DNA of 6,685 nucleotides from the NCBI GenBank assembly GCA_902477915.1, contig CABSJA010000061.1:1-6685 (forward strand), written 5' to 3'. Each line of letters opens with the position of its first letter. Position 1 is the first letter of the stretch. The position numbers and the translations under genes are program-made. Below are positions 1-6,580 of this stretch, one piece after another. The notes beneath the pieces were generated by a model. That model was not told where the DNA came from. It was given only the letters and a program-made list of their open reading frames with translations, and searched no databases. This DNA comes from an uncultured Veillonella sp. (GTDB lineage: Bacteria > Bacillota > Negativicutes > Veillonellales > Veillonellaceae).

Positions 1-330
1 AAAGTGGGATATATTAAATTACATAAAAATGAGGTGTGTAAATTTGCAAGGTACATGTGTGCCCCACTGGTATGATCCCTGTCTTTTATAATTTAAAGTC
101 AAGCAAGAGAGGAAAGTAAATAGGGTTTAGTTTATGCATAGTAAATGTAAGATTTACTTGCAACAGGTAAAAAGATTTTTAAGGTTAACAATGTATGCGG
201 CATGCTAAAAAGTGATTATTATGTTGGAAGTTGTTCTATATAAGTATTTACTTTTTGTCGTTCAAAAGATATGACTTCAATATAGTAAACATACACTTTT
301 TAGTTTGCCCTTATTTTTCGAATAAGATGA
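1..330. other. AT-rich stretch without a supportable gene
   Basis: I find no reading frame here that resembles a protein. On the plus strand a frame is open from base 2 to a stop at 89-91 and could be the last 29 codons of a gene that starts outside the window, but it matches nothing I recognise. A short inverted repeat, AGTAAAT/ATTTACT, lies at 140-158 with a 5-base loop and no T tract, so it is not a good terminator. The last 100 bases probably carry the promoter of the small acidic gene. The nearest -7 candidate is TTAGTTTG near 300-307, one base off TAnnTTTG, with no clear -33 element. Confidence 0.5.
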
Positions 331-357
331 GTGAGTCATAAACATCAGTTACATATT

Positions 358-519
358 ATGAATACTTTCGGCTCTATCACGTATGAATTTTTTAACAATA
401 AAAAGAACTATCATTTTGATTTAACAGGAGCTTTTAGTAACATTATTGAAGAAAGTGAAGCAATAGAATATGATGATGACGACGATGAGGATGAATTCGA
501 TGATGATGACGATGACTAA
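358..519 (+). CDS. Small protein with poly-aspartate C-terminal tail, function unknown
   Basis: I do not recognise this gene. From the ATG at 358 it encodes 53 residues. The first 38 are mixed, with a hydrophobic/aromatic start (MNTFGSITYEFF), a basic patch (NNKKNYHF) and a DLTGAFSNIIEE stretch. The last 15 are 12 Asp, 2 Glu and one Phe. No signal peptide, lipobox or membrane segment is visible, so a cytoplasmic protein is likely. A GTG at 331 in the same frame would add nine residues (MSHKHQLHI). I prefer the ATG because GTG starts are uncommon in these bacteria and the bases before 358 are AT-rich, as is usual for their starts. The tail is coded by a run of GAT/GAC triplets (472-516) that could change length by slippage. 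A strong hairpin terminator lies 36 bases past the stop, which supports a real transcript. A nucleic-acid mimic, a metal-binding peptide or a partner of a basic protein are all guesses. Confidence 0.55.
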   Translation: MNTFGSITYEFFNNKKNYHFDLTGAFSNIIEESEAIEYDDDDDEDEFDDDDDD

Positions 520-555
520 CATCTCATTAATCCATAGCTTTTAAGTTTATTAAAG

Positions 556-590
556 AAACAGGTCAGGACGCTATATCCTGACCTGTTTTT
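556..590. terminator. Bidirectional rho-independent terminator
   Basis: A perfect 13-bp stem is formed by AAACAGGTCAGGA (556-568) and TCCTGACCTGTTT (576-588) around a 7-base loop (CGCTATA). On the plus strand it ends in TTTTT (586-590). On the minus strand it is followed by TTTCTTTAAT. It sits between two convergent genes, 36 bases after the small acidic gene and 32 bases after the stop of the regulator gene, so it can end both transcripts. Confidence 0.85.
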
Positions 591-622
591 GATGTTAGTT
601 AAGTCCTAATAGTTAGTTTGCT

Positions 623-1225
623 TTATTTGCTCTCAGCATTAGCTATTGATGCACGTACTCTGCTTAATGTTTCCAATGTCATCTGAAGATATGAAGCAAT
701 CATTGTCAAAGGTGCTCTTCTAGTTATTTCAGGAAAATGTTGCTGTAATCTAGCGTATCTGTCATTTGCTGATTCGAAACGTAAAATGTCAGCCTTTAAT
801 TGTGATAACATTAAGGAATTTTCAAAAAAACTCCGATATAGATAAGCTATATCACCATTAGCATCAGAAAGTTCTTCCATTATATCACGCGGAATTTCCC
901 ATAAAACACTGTTTTCTACAGCATCCATCATAAGATGTGTTGGCTCTCGGTTAAAATAGCTGTCAATACACCAGACAACATCTTTTTCACATGCTAAATG
1001 TTCTATCACATCCTTATCATGCTTTAGGTAGTGCTGTCTAATAAATCCCTTTTCTATATAAAATAGGCAATTACAGATATCACCTTCATTTAGAATTATA
1101 TCACCTTTTTGATATTTCTTAGGCTGAATAATATCTGCAAAAAGGCGAATATTCTCCAACTTAAGTTTGCGATTAGGGCATGTTTCAGCTATAATCTGTT
1201 TTGCAATGTCAAATTGAATACTCAT
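623..1225 (-). CDS. Crp/Fnr-superfamily transcriptional regulator
   Basis: This encodes a 200-residue cytoplasmic DNA-binding regulator with the usual length and order of the family. An N-terminal jelly-roll effector domain covers about residues 25-115 (KKYQKGDIILNEGD at 37-49, then FYIEKGFIRQHY at 55-66). A dimerisation helix covers about 120-155. A C-terminal helix-turn-helix follows at about 165-193 (PLTMIASYLQMTLETLSRVR), close to the form common in Bacteroidetes members. The Glu/Arg pair that binds cAMP in E. coli CRP is not evident; the matching region reads WCIDSYFNREPTHLMM. Cysteines are at 16, 51, 53, 79 and 86, not in the N-terminal cluster that holds iron-sulfur in FNR. Cyclic-nucleotide or oxygen sensing therefore cannot be assumed. 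The start is 9 bases after the stop of the SusD-like gene, so it is the third gene of that operon. Control of its own operon is a reasonable inference, not shown by the sequence. Confidence 0.93.
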   Translation of the reverse strand: MSIQFDIAKQIIAETCPNRKLKLENIRLFADIIQPKKYQKGDIILNEGDICNCLFYIEKGFIRQHYLKHDKDVIEHLACEKDVVWCIDSYFNREPTHLMMDAVENSVLWEIPRDIMEELSDANGDIAYLYRSFFENSLMLSQLKADILRFESANDRYARLQQHFPEITRRAPLTMIASYLQMTLETLSRVRASIANAESK

Positions 1226-1234
1226 AGGCTAAAG

Positions 1235-2851
1235 TTATTTATATCCAACATTTTGTTTCAATTTTGGGTTCAAGTCTATACTTTTTTGTGGAATAGGAAA
1301 AACTGTGGTATACCCATTTTTCTCATCAGCCAGTTGGACTCGCTGATCGTATGATTTGTGATAAACTCCAAAACGCACCATATCTTGTCGTCGCCAGCCT
1401 TCCCATACTAACTCCAACAAACGCTCTTTCAATATGTTCTCAAGCGTAGCTTCTCGATATGGCATACCAACACGACCTCGGACTTCGTTCAACTCCAACG
1501 AGCCATCCTCACCATTACGTACCTTTGCCTCGGACTTCATCAGGAGAGCATCGGCATAGCGGAATAGCACGATGTCGTTATCCGGTTGTCTACCGTCGGA
1601 ATGTGAGGTCCTATCAACCTCATATTTTGCCATACGAGCACCAGCTGTCTTGACATAGGAGCTTCCCGTAAGATTCAACTTTAGCTCCAATGGGAAATAC
1701 TCCAACTGCTGTCCATTGTCCATCATTACAGGCTTTCCATCAACCTCTACGATGCCGGCATAGAAGTTCTTTTCAAAGCGAGCATCTACATCATCTGTGC
1801 CGTATCCGTTGGCTAAGACTGTTGAGATATTGGCACTGGTACCATTTTCCGATGAGCCCCCCAACGCACCGCCATGGTTGTAGTGTCGTGATCGGAAGAG
1901 ATACCAGAACTGCGCAGCATAGAGGTTCTTATCCAACGGAATGGTGAATATGTTTTCGTTGGAGTTCTCGTTATGCACAGAGAAATTATAGCTATAATCG
2001 TCCTCCAACCGATAACCTACCTCGGCAAGTTTATTGCAATATTTGATACAGGTCTGCCAAGCGTTGAGTTTCTCACCATCGACGGTGAAAAATATCTCTT
2101 TACCGTTCCGTGGAACGCCATCAGTCCAATTATCATCACAATATATCTCGGCATTAAGAGCCAACTTAGCCAAAAGGAAATTAGCTACAGGTGTTGTTAT
2201 ACGACCATAGTAGTTACCCATCTTATTACTACGCTCATTTGGCAACAACTCGGCAACCTCCTGCAACTCATTCACTATAAAACGGAAAACCTCGCTACGC
2301 TCGCTCTGCACAACTTCATCCTGCGGTTGTTCATAGGATGTTACGATGGGCACTCTGCCATACATATCCATAATGTAGTAGTAGAAAAGTGCTCTCAGAG
2401 CTCGCACCTCAGCTTCGTAGGCCACTCTCTGCTCCTCAGATAGGTTATGGCTATACTTATCGATGATATGCAGAGATTTGTTCGATAACACAACAACCTT
2501 GTAGAGGTATTTCCAAGTATTGTAGAGTGGTAAATCATTAGGACTCCACTTATGCTGATACATATTCGTCCACAAACCTCCATCGTACCAGTCGCCACCA
2601 CGAATAGGTATCATGGCTTCGTCTGTAGTAAGTGTGTTATAGTCATAAATCCCACGACAGGTCCCCTGTAAACCCTCACTGTCTGCACTGCCACCAATGT
2701 AATTGTAGAGCACAGCCACTGCATTAATATATATGTTGTTGGCATTGTTGTAAATGTCTTCTTCATAAAGTTGATCTCTAGGGTCTTCAGTAAGACAAGA
2801 GGTCATCATCGTTGCCAAAGCAACCATCAATATGTTTATATATCTTTTCAT
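1235..2851 (-). CDS. SusD/RagB-family surface lipoprotein
   Basis: This 538-residue protein is a nutrient-binding lipoprotein of the outer surface that acts as the lid over its SusC partner. The N-terminus is a lipoprotein signal: MKRY, a hydrophobic run, then lipobox TSC with Cys19 as the lipidated residue. Acidic residues follow (CLTEDP), as in surface-exported Bacteroidetes lipoproteins. Family hallmarks are present: the helical ALRALFYYYIMDMYGRVPIV at 151-170, ERLLELVWEGWRRQDMVRFG at 476-495, FPIP at 518-521 and NPKLKQNVGY at 528-537. Length is normal for the family and no frame damage is seen. The start lies 12 bases after the stop of the SusC-like gene and lacks a clear Shine-Dalgarno site, which is usual for this phylum. 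The pair must bind the same ligand. With no enzyme genes nearby the ligand could be a glycan, a glycopeptide or a peptide, and I cannot choose between them. Confidence 0.95.
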   Translation of the reverse strand: MKRYINILMVALATMMTSCLTEDPRDQLYEEDIYNNANNIYINAVAVLYNYIGGSADSEGLQGTCRGIYDYNTLTTDEAMIPIRGGDWYDGGLWTNMYQHKWSPNDLPLYNTWKYLYKVVVLSNKSLHIIDKYSHNLSEEQRVAYEAEVRALRALFYYYIMDMYGRVPIVTSYEQPQDEVVQSERSEVFRFIVNELQEVAELLPNERSNKMGNYYGRITTPVANFLLAKLALNAEIYCDDNWTDGVPRNGKEIFFTVDGEKLNAWQTCIKYCNKLAEVGYRLEDDYSYNFSVHNENSNENIFTIPLDKNLYAAQFWYLFRSRHYNHGGALGGSSENGTSANISTVLANGYGTDDVDARFEKNFYAGIVEVDGKPVMMDNGQQLEYFPLELKLNLTGSSYVKTAGARMAKYEVDRTSHSDGRQPDNDIVLFRYADALLMKSEAKVRNGEDGSLELNEVRGRVGMPYREATLENILKERLLELVWEGWRRQDMVRFGVYHKSYDQRVQLADEKNGYTTVFPIPQKSIDLNPKLKQNVGYK

Positions 2852-2863
2852 AACTGTAAGCGG

Positions 2864-5560
2864 TTAGAATTGAATACTAAGACCTAACGAATAGGTACGA
2901 TATAAAGGATAGGTGCGTTTGTCGTCAATGCCCAAAGTGTTGCTTACTACATAACTGTTTATCATTGGAGTAAGACCGCTATAGCCTGTGATTGTTGCAA
3001 GGTTGCTAATGCCTGCCGAAAGACGCAATGACTTCACAGCCTTGGATTTCATTGGAATATTGTAGCCTATGGTAATATGTTCAATATTTACATAGTCACC
3101 TTTTTCCAACCAATAGTCTGAAACATTCTGATCAATAATATTTTTTTCAGGAGCACCCTTCAATACATTGTAGTCAGGGAATATAGACATATTGGTATAA
3201 GCCAAGCCCGTGCCATTGAATATCTTATGACCGAAAGCACCATTTATCTGCATGGCAATATCAAAGGACTTGTAACGGAAACTGATGTTTGATCCAATAG
3301 TTACCTTGGGGGTTGCCTGACCTGCTATATACCTGTCTCCGCCATCGCTAAAATCAATCTCGCCATCATCATTCAAATCTTCAATATCGTAACTGTAGCC
3401 ACCAAGTTCATTTTCTTTAAGCCCTTTGCAGTGAGGTAGATAGAATACCCCCAATGGCTGACCTACAATCTGATATACTACATTATTGTCTCCACCGTTC
3501 TGACCTGCACCATAAAGCGAGCCAATCGGAGTAATATCTGAAGCTGTCATATGCATACCATTATACTCTCCACTAAGCGAAAGTAACTTATTCTTCTGGT
3601 AGGACATATTGAAGTTGATATTCATCTCCATATCCTTTCGTTGAATGGGAACTACCGAGATTCCTAGTTCGACACCCTGGTTAGACATCGAGCCGATATT
3701 TGCCATCAGTTTATCGAACGCAAAGGTCGGAACGGGAACATCATACTCATAGAGCATATCCGTTGTCTTTGAGTAATATAATTCCGAGGTAAGCATCAAC
3801 CGATTATCCCATATACCTAAGTCAAAACCGATATTAAATGTTGAACGAGTCTCCCACTTAAGGTCCGGATTCGTGTTGCGTATACTTCCCATTGTTACGG
3901 TAGGTGCACCGTTGATGGATACGATACCATTCTCCTTTACGGTATTAAGTGTTGTATAGGATGTTATACCTCCAAGATTTCCTGACCGACCATATCCGGT
4001 TCTTAGTTTCAACATTGTTATAAAGTCAGTATCAGAGAGGAAGCCTTCTTTTTTTACATCCCAACCCAGTGATACTGATGGGAAGAATCCGAAAGTATTG
4101 TTATCGCTTACCATTGAAGAGCCATCTCCACGGAGTGCTGCCGCAATAGAATATCTATCCTTGTAACTATATGTGACACTACCCATTATTGAAGCAAGTG
4201 ACGGGTCTTCATAGCTACTGCTCGTACCACCGAAAGGACGCGATGATGTTGCTCCGATGTTATTATAGGAGAAATCATTTGTTGTTATTCCTTTTGCCTG
4301 CACCCATAAACCAGTCCTTACCTGTTTAAGATATTCTGCGCCAACAACAGCATCAAGGTGTGAGTCTCCCCAAGCATTGTTATATGAGAGGGACACATTT
4401 GTAAAGTAGTCTTCACCCTTGAACTCTCCACGATAAACATTGCCTTGCGCCCACACCCATGTAGGACAAAATTGAGCATTTCCCGTAGATGAATATGAAT
4501 AAGAGCCGAAAGCCGACAATATCAAATTGTCAAGGATATTAAATTTCAGCCCCAAATGTGTATTGAAATTCCGTTCTTCGGAGTCATTTTTCTCATAGAG
4601 GAGTGCTCCGGGGTGGTTGATGTGTGATGCAGCCGAGTTCTTCACCCAGTTGCCATTAACATCAGTTCCTGCTGGATATGTAGGATTCTGTGCAGCTGCC
4701 GAGTAAAACAGCATTCGTGTATCGAAAATGTCGTGTATCTTTGACGAGTAGCCATATACACCAAAATCGCCAACTAAGCGACCATCGAAAGCCTTTTGTG
4801 TAGCATCAAGTTTTACCACTAAATTTCGGTAATCGTTAACTTTGACAATTGTATTATGATCCATAAAACCGAACGATGCTCGATAGTTTGAGTTTTCCGA
4901 ACCACCGCTAAAAGCCAAGTGATGCTGATGTATCAAGCCCGTACGAGTAATTACATCGTGAAAATTGGTGTTGTAGCCACCATTATTGTAATCTAATCCA
5001 AGTGCCTCTGCTGTAGCTATATACTCCGGGCCGTTGAGCATTTGCAGATGTTTATACATTGACTCGAATCCGTAGTTGCCATCATATGATATTTCGAAAC
5101 CTCGCCCCGTTCCTTTCTTGGTCTTAATCTCAATTACACCTGAAGCACCACGGGAACCGTACATTGCCGTTTCGGTAGCATTCTTCAAAATAGTGAAACT
5201 CTCGATGTCTGCGGGATATATGGTAGATAGCGTAGCGATGTCAGATGTCACTCCGTCAATAATTACTAACGGGTCATTGCCACCCATAATGGATGTGGTA
5301 CCACGCACACGGATACTATTCAGCATAGCGAGCCTGTCAGTCCCATTAGTGGTGACGTTCACACCGGCAGACTGACCACTCAATACATCCAAAGCATTAT
5401 TCAATGGTCCCTTCTTGATATTCTCGGGCCTGATATGCTCTAATGATTTAGTCGCCGAAATGGTATCTTGTTTCTCTCTGATATTCTGTACTTGTGCATC
5501 AATTTTTTGAGCACTACAGATGAAGAACATTATGACAAGACAAAGACTGACTCTTCCCAT
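2864..5560 (-). CDS. SusC/RagA-family TonB-dependent outer-membrane transporter, short N-terminus
   Basis: This 898-residue protein is a 22-strand-type outer-membrane importer powered by TonB/ExbBD. A signal peptide covers residues 1-22 (probably cut after IDA). The plug domain runs from about 40 to 150: NALDVLSGQSAGVNV at 55-69, IRVRG at 83-87, PLVIIDGV at 97-104 and AMYGSRGASGVIEIKTKKG at 132-150. The rest is barrel and ends in a terminal Phe (RTYSLGLSIQF). An EF-hand-like loop D-x-N-x-D-G-x-I-x-x-x-D lies at 728-739. Most SusC proteins exceed 950 residues because a carboxypeptidase-regulatory-like domain precedes the plug; here only about 17 residues separate the mature end from the plug. 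A TAA three codons upstream (5570-5572) fixes the start, so this is not a mis-called start. The usual VVVGYG stretch before the plug is also missing, but DTISATK at 32-38 resembles a classical TonB box. It is the first gene of the operon. The substrate is unknown. Confidence 0.95.
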   Translation of the reverse strand: MGRVSLCLVIMFFICSAQKIDAQVQNIREKQDTISATKSLEHIRPENIKKGPLNNALDVLSGQSAGVNVTTNGTDRLAMLNSIRVRGTTSIMGGNDPLVIIDGVTSDIATLSTIYPADIESFTILKNATETAMYGSRGASGVIEIKTKKGTGRGFEISYDGNYGFESMYKHLQMLNGPEYIATAEALGLDYNNGGYNTNFHDVITRTGLIHQHHLAFSGGSENSNYRASFGFMDHNTIVKVNDYRNLVVKLDATQKAFDGRLVGDFGVYGYSSKIHDIFDTRMLFYSAAAQNPTYPAGTDVNGNWVKNSAASHINHPGALLYEKNDSEERNFNTHLGLKFNILDNLILSAFGSYSYSSTGNAQFCPTWVWAQGNVYRGEFKGEDYFTNVSLSYNNAWGDSHLDAVVGAEYLKQVRTGLWVQAKGITTNDFSYNNIGATSSRPFGGTSSSYEDPSLASIMGSVTYSYKDRYSIAAALRGDGSSMVSDNNTFGFFPSVSLGWDVKKEGFLSDTDFITMLKLRTGYGRSGNLGGITSYTTLNTVKENGIVSINGAPTVTMGSIRNTNPDLKWETRSTFNIGFDLGIWDNRLMLTSELYYSKTTDMLYEYDVPVPTFAFDKLMANIGSMSNQGVELGISVVPIQRKDMEMNINFNMSYQKNKLLSLSGEYNGMHMTASDITPIGSLYGAGQNGGDNNVVYQIVGQPLGVFYLPHCKGLKENELGGYSYDIEDLNDDGEIDFSDGGDRYIAGQATPKVTIGSNISFRYKSFDIAMQINGAFGHKIFNGTGLAYTNMSIFPDYNVLKGAPEKNIIDQNVSDYWLEKGDYVNIEHITIGYNIPMKSKAVKSLRLSAGISNLATITGYSGLTPMINSYVVSNTLGIDDKRTYPLYRTYSLGLSIQF

Positions 5561-5815
5561 CTTGATTCGTTAAATCTCTGTAGATTCCCCAGACCAGACA
5601 GTTAATAAATCTTATACGCAATGTATTATAAAGAGGGGGATTGGGAATCTGTACTATTTCCCTGCCTGTCCGTCCGCTTAGCCATTGTATATTTTTTTCT
5701 GTTATTTCATATCAGTGATGCTGATAATCCAGGCAAGAACAGAGTAAACATCTACCTCTTTTATACATAAATCCTTTCCAAGGACTTTATAAGCGCAACC
5801 ATTAACTATATTACA
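5561..5815 (-). promoter_or_regulatory. Long 5' leader of the SusC-SusD-regulator operon
   Basis: No -7 box lies closer to the SusC-like gene than 5819-5826, so the mRNA should carry about 250 untranslated bases. In it are a hairpin TATCAG/CTGATA (5710-5726, 6-bp stem, 5-base loop), a weaker CCTT/AAGG hairpin at about 5772-5784, and a long-range pair AGATTCCC (5583-5590) with GGGAATCT (5643-5650). I do not recognise a known riboswitch. Leader folding, an antisense RNA target, or simply a spacer are all possible. Confidence 0.4.
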
Positions 5816-5818
5816 TTA

Positions 5819-5826
5819 CAAAGGTA
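5819..5826 (-). promoter_or_regulatory. Bacteroidetes -7 box (TACCTTTG) for the SusC operon
   Basis: Read on the minus strand, these bases are TACCTTTG, a perfect match to TAnnTTTG, and point towards the SusC-like gene. At the usual 19-base spacing the -33 position (about 5846-5848) reads TCT rather than TTG. This is therefore a promoter with a poor upstream element, the kind that often needs an activator. The start point would be near 5812-5816. Confidence 0.5.
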
Positions 5827-6042
5827 ACAATAATTTGTCATTTGAAGAAATTTAGAAAAAAGAAAAAGTCATTATGCGTGATATTTTTTATTTAATTATG
5901 ACATTTATCAAATACAAAAAATCATAGAAGGACAAAAATCTTTAAATGATTTGATTATAAACAAACTTTAAATAGTTAAATTGCAATAATACTATACCAT
6001 GGTTGTTCTTTACCTTAATGTAATACTACTGTTATATATCTG
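5827..6042. other. AT-rich intergenic stretch, no gene seen
   Basis: I see no coding potential on either strand here. The stretch is very AT-rich from 5830 to 5960. Bases 6009-6025 (TTTACCTTAATGTAATA) resemble, in inverted orientation and with a 3-base gap, the region around the operon's -7 box (5809-5827). The stretch most likely holds upstream control sequence for the leftward operon. Confidence 0.45.
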
Positions 6043-6220
6043 GTCATTTATCTCCTTTTGTCGGATGCAAAGGTTGCCAAACCTCTTTTAGAAAACGAAA
6101 AGTTCAAGCGGTAAACCATTTGGAGCAGTTTCGTCCTCCGTTGGAGAGTAAACAGCTCCAAAACCTTTTCTTATTCATCGGCTTGGCTGAAAACTGCATC
6201 CGGCAACGGAGATAAACGAC
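6043..6220. repeat. Imperfect inverted-repeat element of about 180 bp with inner hairpin
   Basis: The left arm (6043-6069, starting GTCATTTATCTCC and ending CGGATGCA) is matched in inverted orientation by 6195-6220 at 23 of 27 aligned columns, with one gap. Near the middle a second inverted pair, TTTGGAGCAGTTT (6119-6131) and AAACAGCTCCAAA (6150-6162), pairs at 12 of 13 positions and encloses a smaller CTCC/GGAG stem (6136-6146). The whole stretch can therefore fold on itself. No protein frame of note lies inside and I see no clear target-site duplication. It could be a MITE-like relic, a structured RNA, or a decayed invertible segment; the imperfect arms argue against active inversion. Confidence 0.5.
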
Positions 6221-6237
6221 TGACGAAATAATAGCAT

Positions 6238-6286
6238 AAAACAGCATAGCCCCCCCTTAATAAGGCAATTTTATCAATGCTGTTTT
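6238..6286. repeat. 10-bp perfect inverted repeat, possible terminator
   Basis: AAAACAGCAT (6238-6247) is matched by ATGCTGTTTT (6277-6286) across a 29-base spacer that includes a run of seven C (6250-6256). The right arm ends in TTTT followed by CATTCTTTTC, so read rightward it could act as a weak terminator. The long spacer makes a simple terminator less certain. Confidence 0.3.
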
Positions 6287-6382
6287 CATTCTTTTCAGAG
6301 GACTATTATTTTCGACAGAGAGAAATTTGGCAAGCGGCAGATTTCACTCCCTCAAAAATAATAGATTTGAATTGCTGTCCTC

Positions 6383-6412
6383 TTGCCTTTATTGGAAATT
6401 GTAGTACCTTTG
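6383..6412 (+). promoter_or_regulatory. Consensus Bacteroidetes promoter, rightward
   Basis: TTG at 6383-6385, a 19-base spacer, and TACCTTTG at 6405-6412 match the -33/-7 consensus of the phylum's primary sigma factor exactly, in spacing as well as sequence. The transcript should begin near 6416 and run right, away from the SusC operon. The first hairpin of the downstream stretch begins just at that point. Confidence 0.65.
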
Positions 6413-6415
6413 TAG

Positions 6416-6555
6416 TGGCTTGTGCGAACGAGCCAAGCAATGTGGAAAGATGGGAACATCGAACCATCAATAAAGTACCGAAAAGAGGGAAAATACCCTC
6501 TACCACCGCTCTTTGAGTGTTAAGAAATAATAAAAAGGTTAAATCTTCACCTTTT
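6416..6555 (+). ncRNA. Structured leader or small RNA downstream of a strong promoter
   Basis: Three successive hairpins can be drawn. The first is TGGCTTG/CGAGCCA with a TGCGAA loop (6416-6435). The second is GATGG/CCATC (6449-6468), or alternatively GATG/CATC with a GGAA loop (6449-6460). The third is GAGGG/CCCTC with an AAAATA loop (6485-6500). An AAAAGGT/ACCTTTT pair (6533-6555) next to a T run could end the RNA. No start codon with a plausible long frame follows before the insertion-sequence-like end at 6581. I take it to be either a short non-coding RNA or the 5' leader of a gene now displaced to the right. I cannot assign it to a named RNA family. Confidence 0.35.
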
Positions 6556-6580
6556 AGAATGTACCCCTAAAGGTTATGCC

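Noticed and set aside
2..91. Frame open from the window edge on the plus strand, ending in a cysteine-containing stretch (CVPHWYDPCLL)
   Set aside because: Only 29 codons, a length often open by chance, with no recognisable family. It could be a gene's tail, but the sequence to the left is needed.
140..158. Hairpin AGTAAAT/ATTTACT as a terminator
   Set aside because: Short AT-rich stem with no T tract after it on either strand.
221..274. Short hydrophobic 17-codon frame on the plus strand
   Set aside because: Too short, no visible start signal, and AT-rich DNA readily gives such frames.
1109..1354. 81-codon plus-strand frame across the SusD/regulator junction
   Set aside because: Lies antisense to two well-supported genes and has no family resemblance.
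1459..2443. Three plus-strand frames (64, 85 and 156 codons) within the SusD-like gene
   Set aside because: Antisense shadows of a complete SusD gene; their composition follows the opposite strand's codons.
2395..2601. 68-codon minus-strand frame inside the SusD-like gene
   Set aside because: Out-of-frame shadow on the same strand as an intact SusD frame.
5076..5375. 99-codon plus-strand frame opposite the SusC plug domain
   Set aside because: Antisense to the most conserved part of SusC, with no recognisable domain.
6043..6220. Active invertible promoter like those of Bacteroides capsule loci
   Set aside because: The repeat arms are not identical and no complete -33/-7 promoter lies between them; the best box there is AACCTTTG without a -33 element.
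6277..6516. Overlapping opposite frames of 79 codons (plus) and 66 codons (minus)
   Set aside because: They cover each other and the consensus promoter plus hairpins; the region reads better as a promoter and RNA leader than as protein code.
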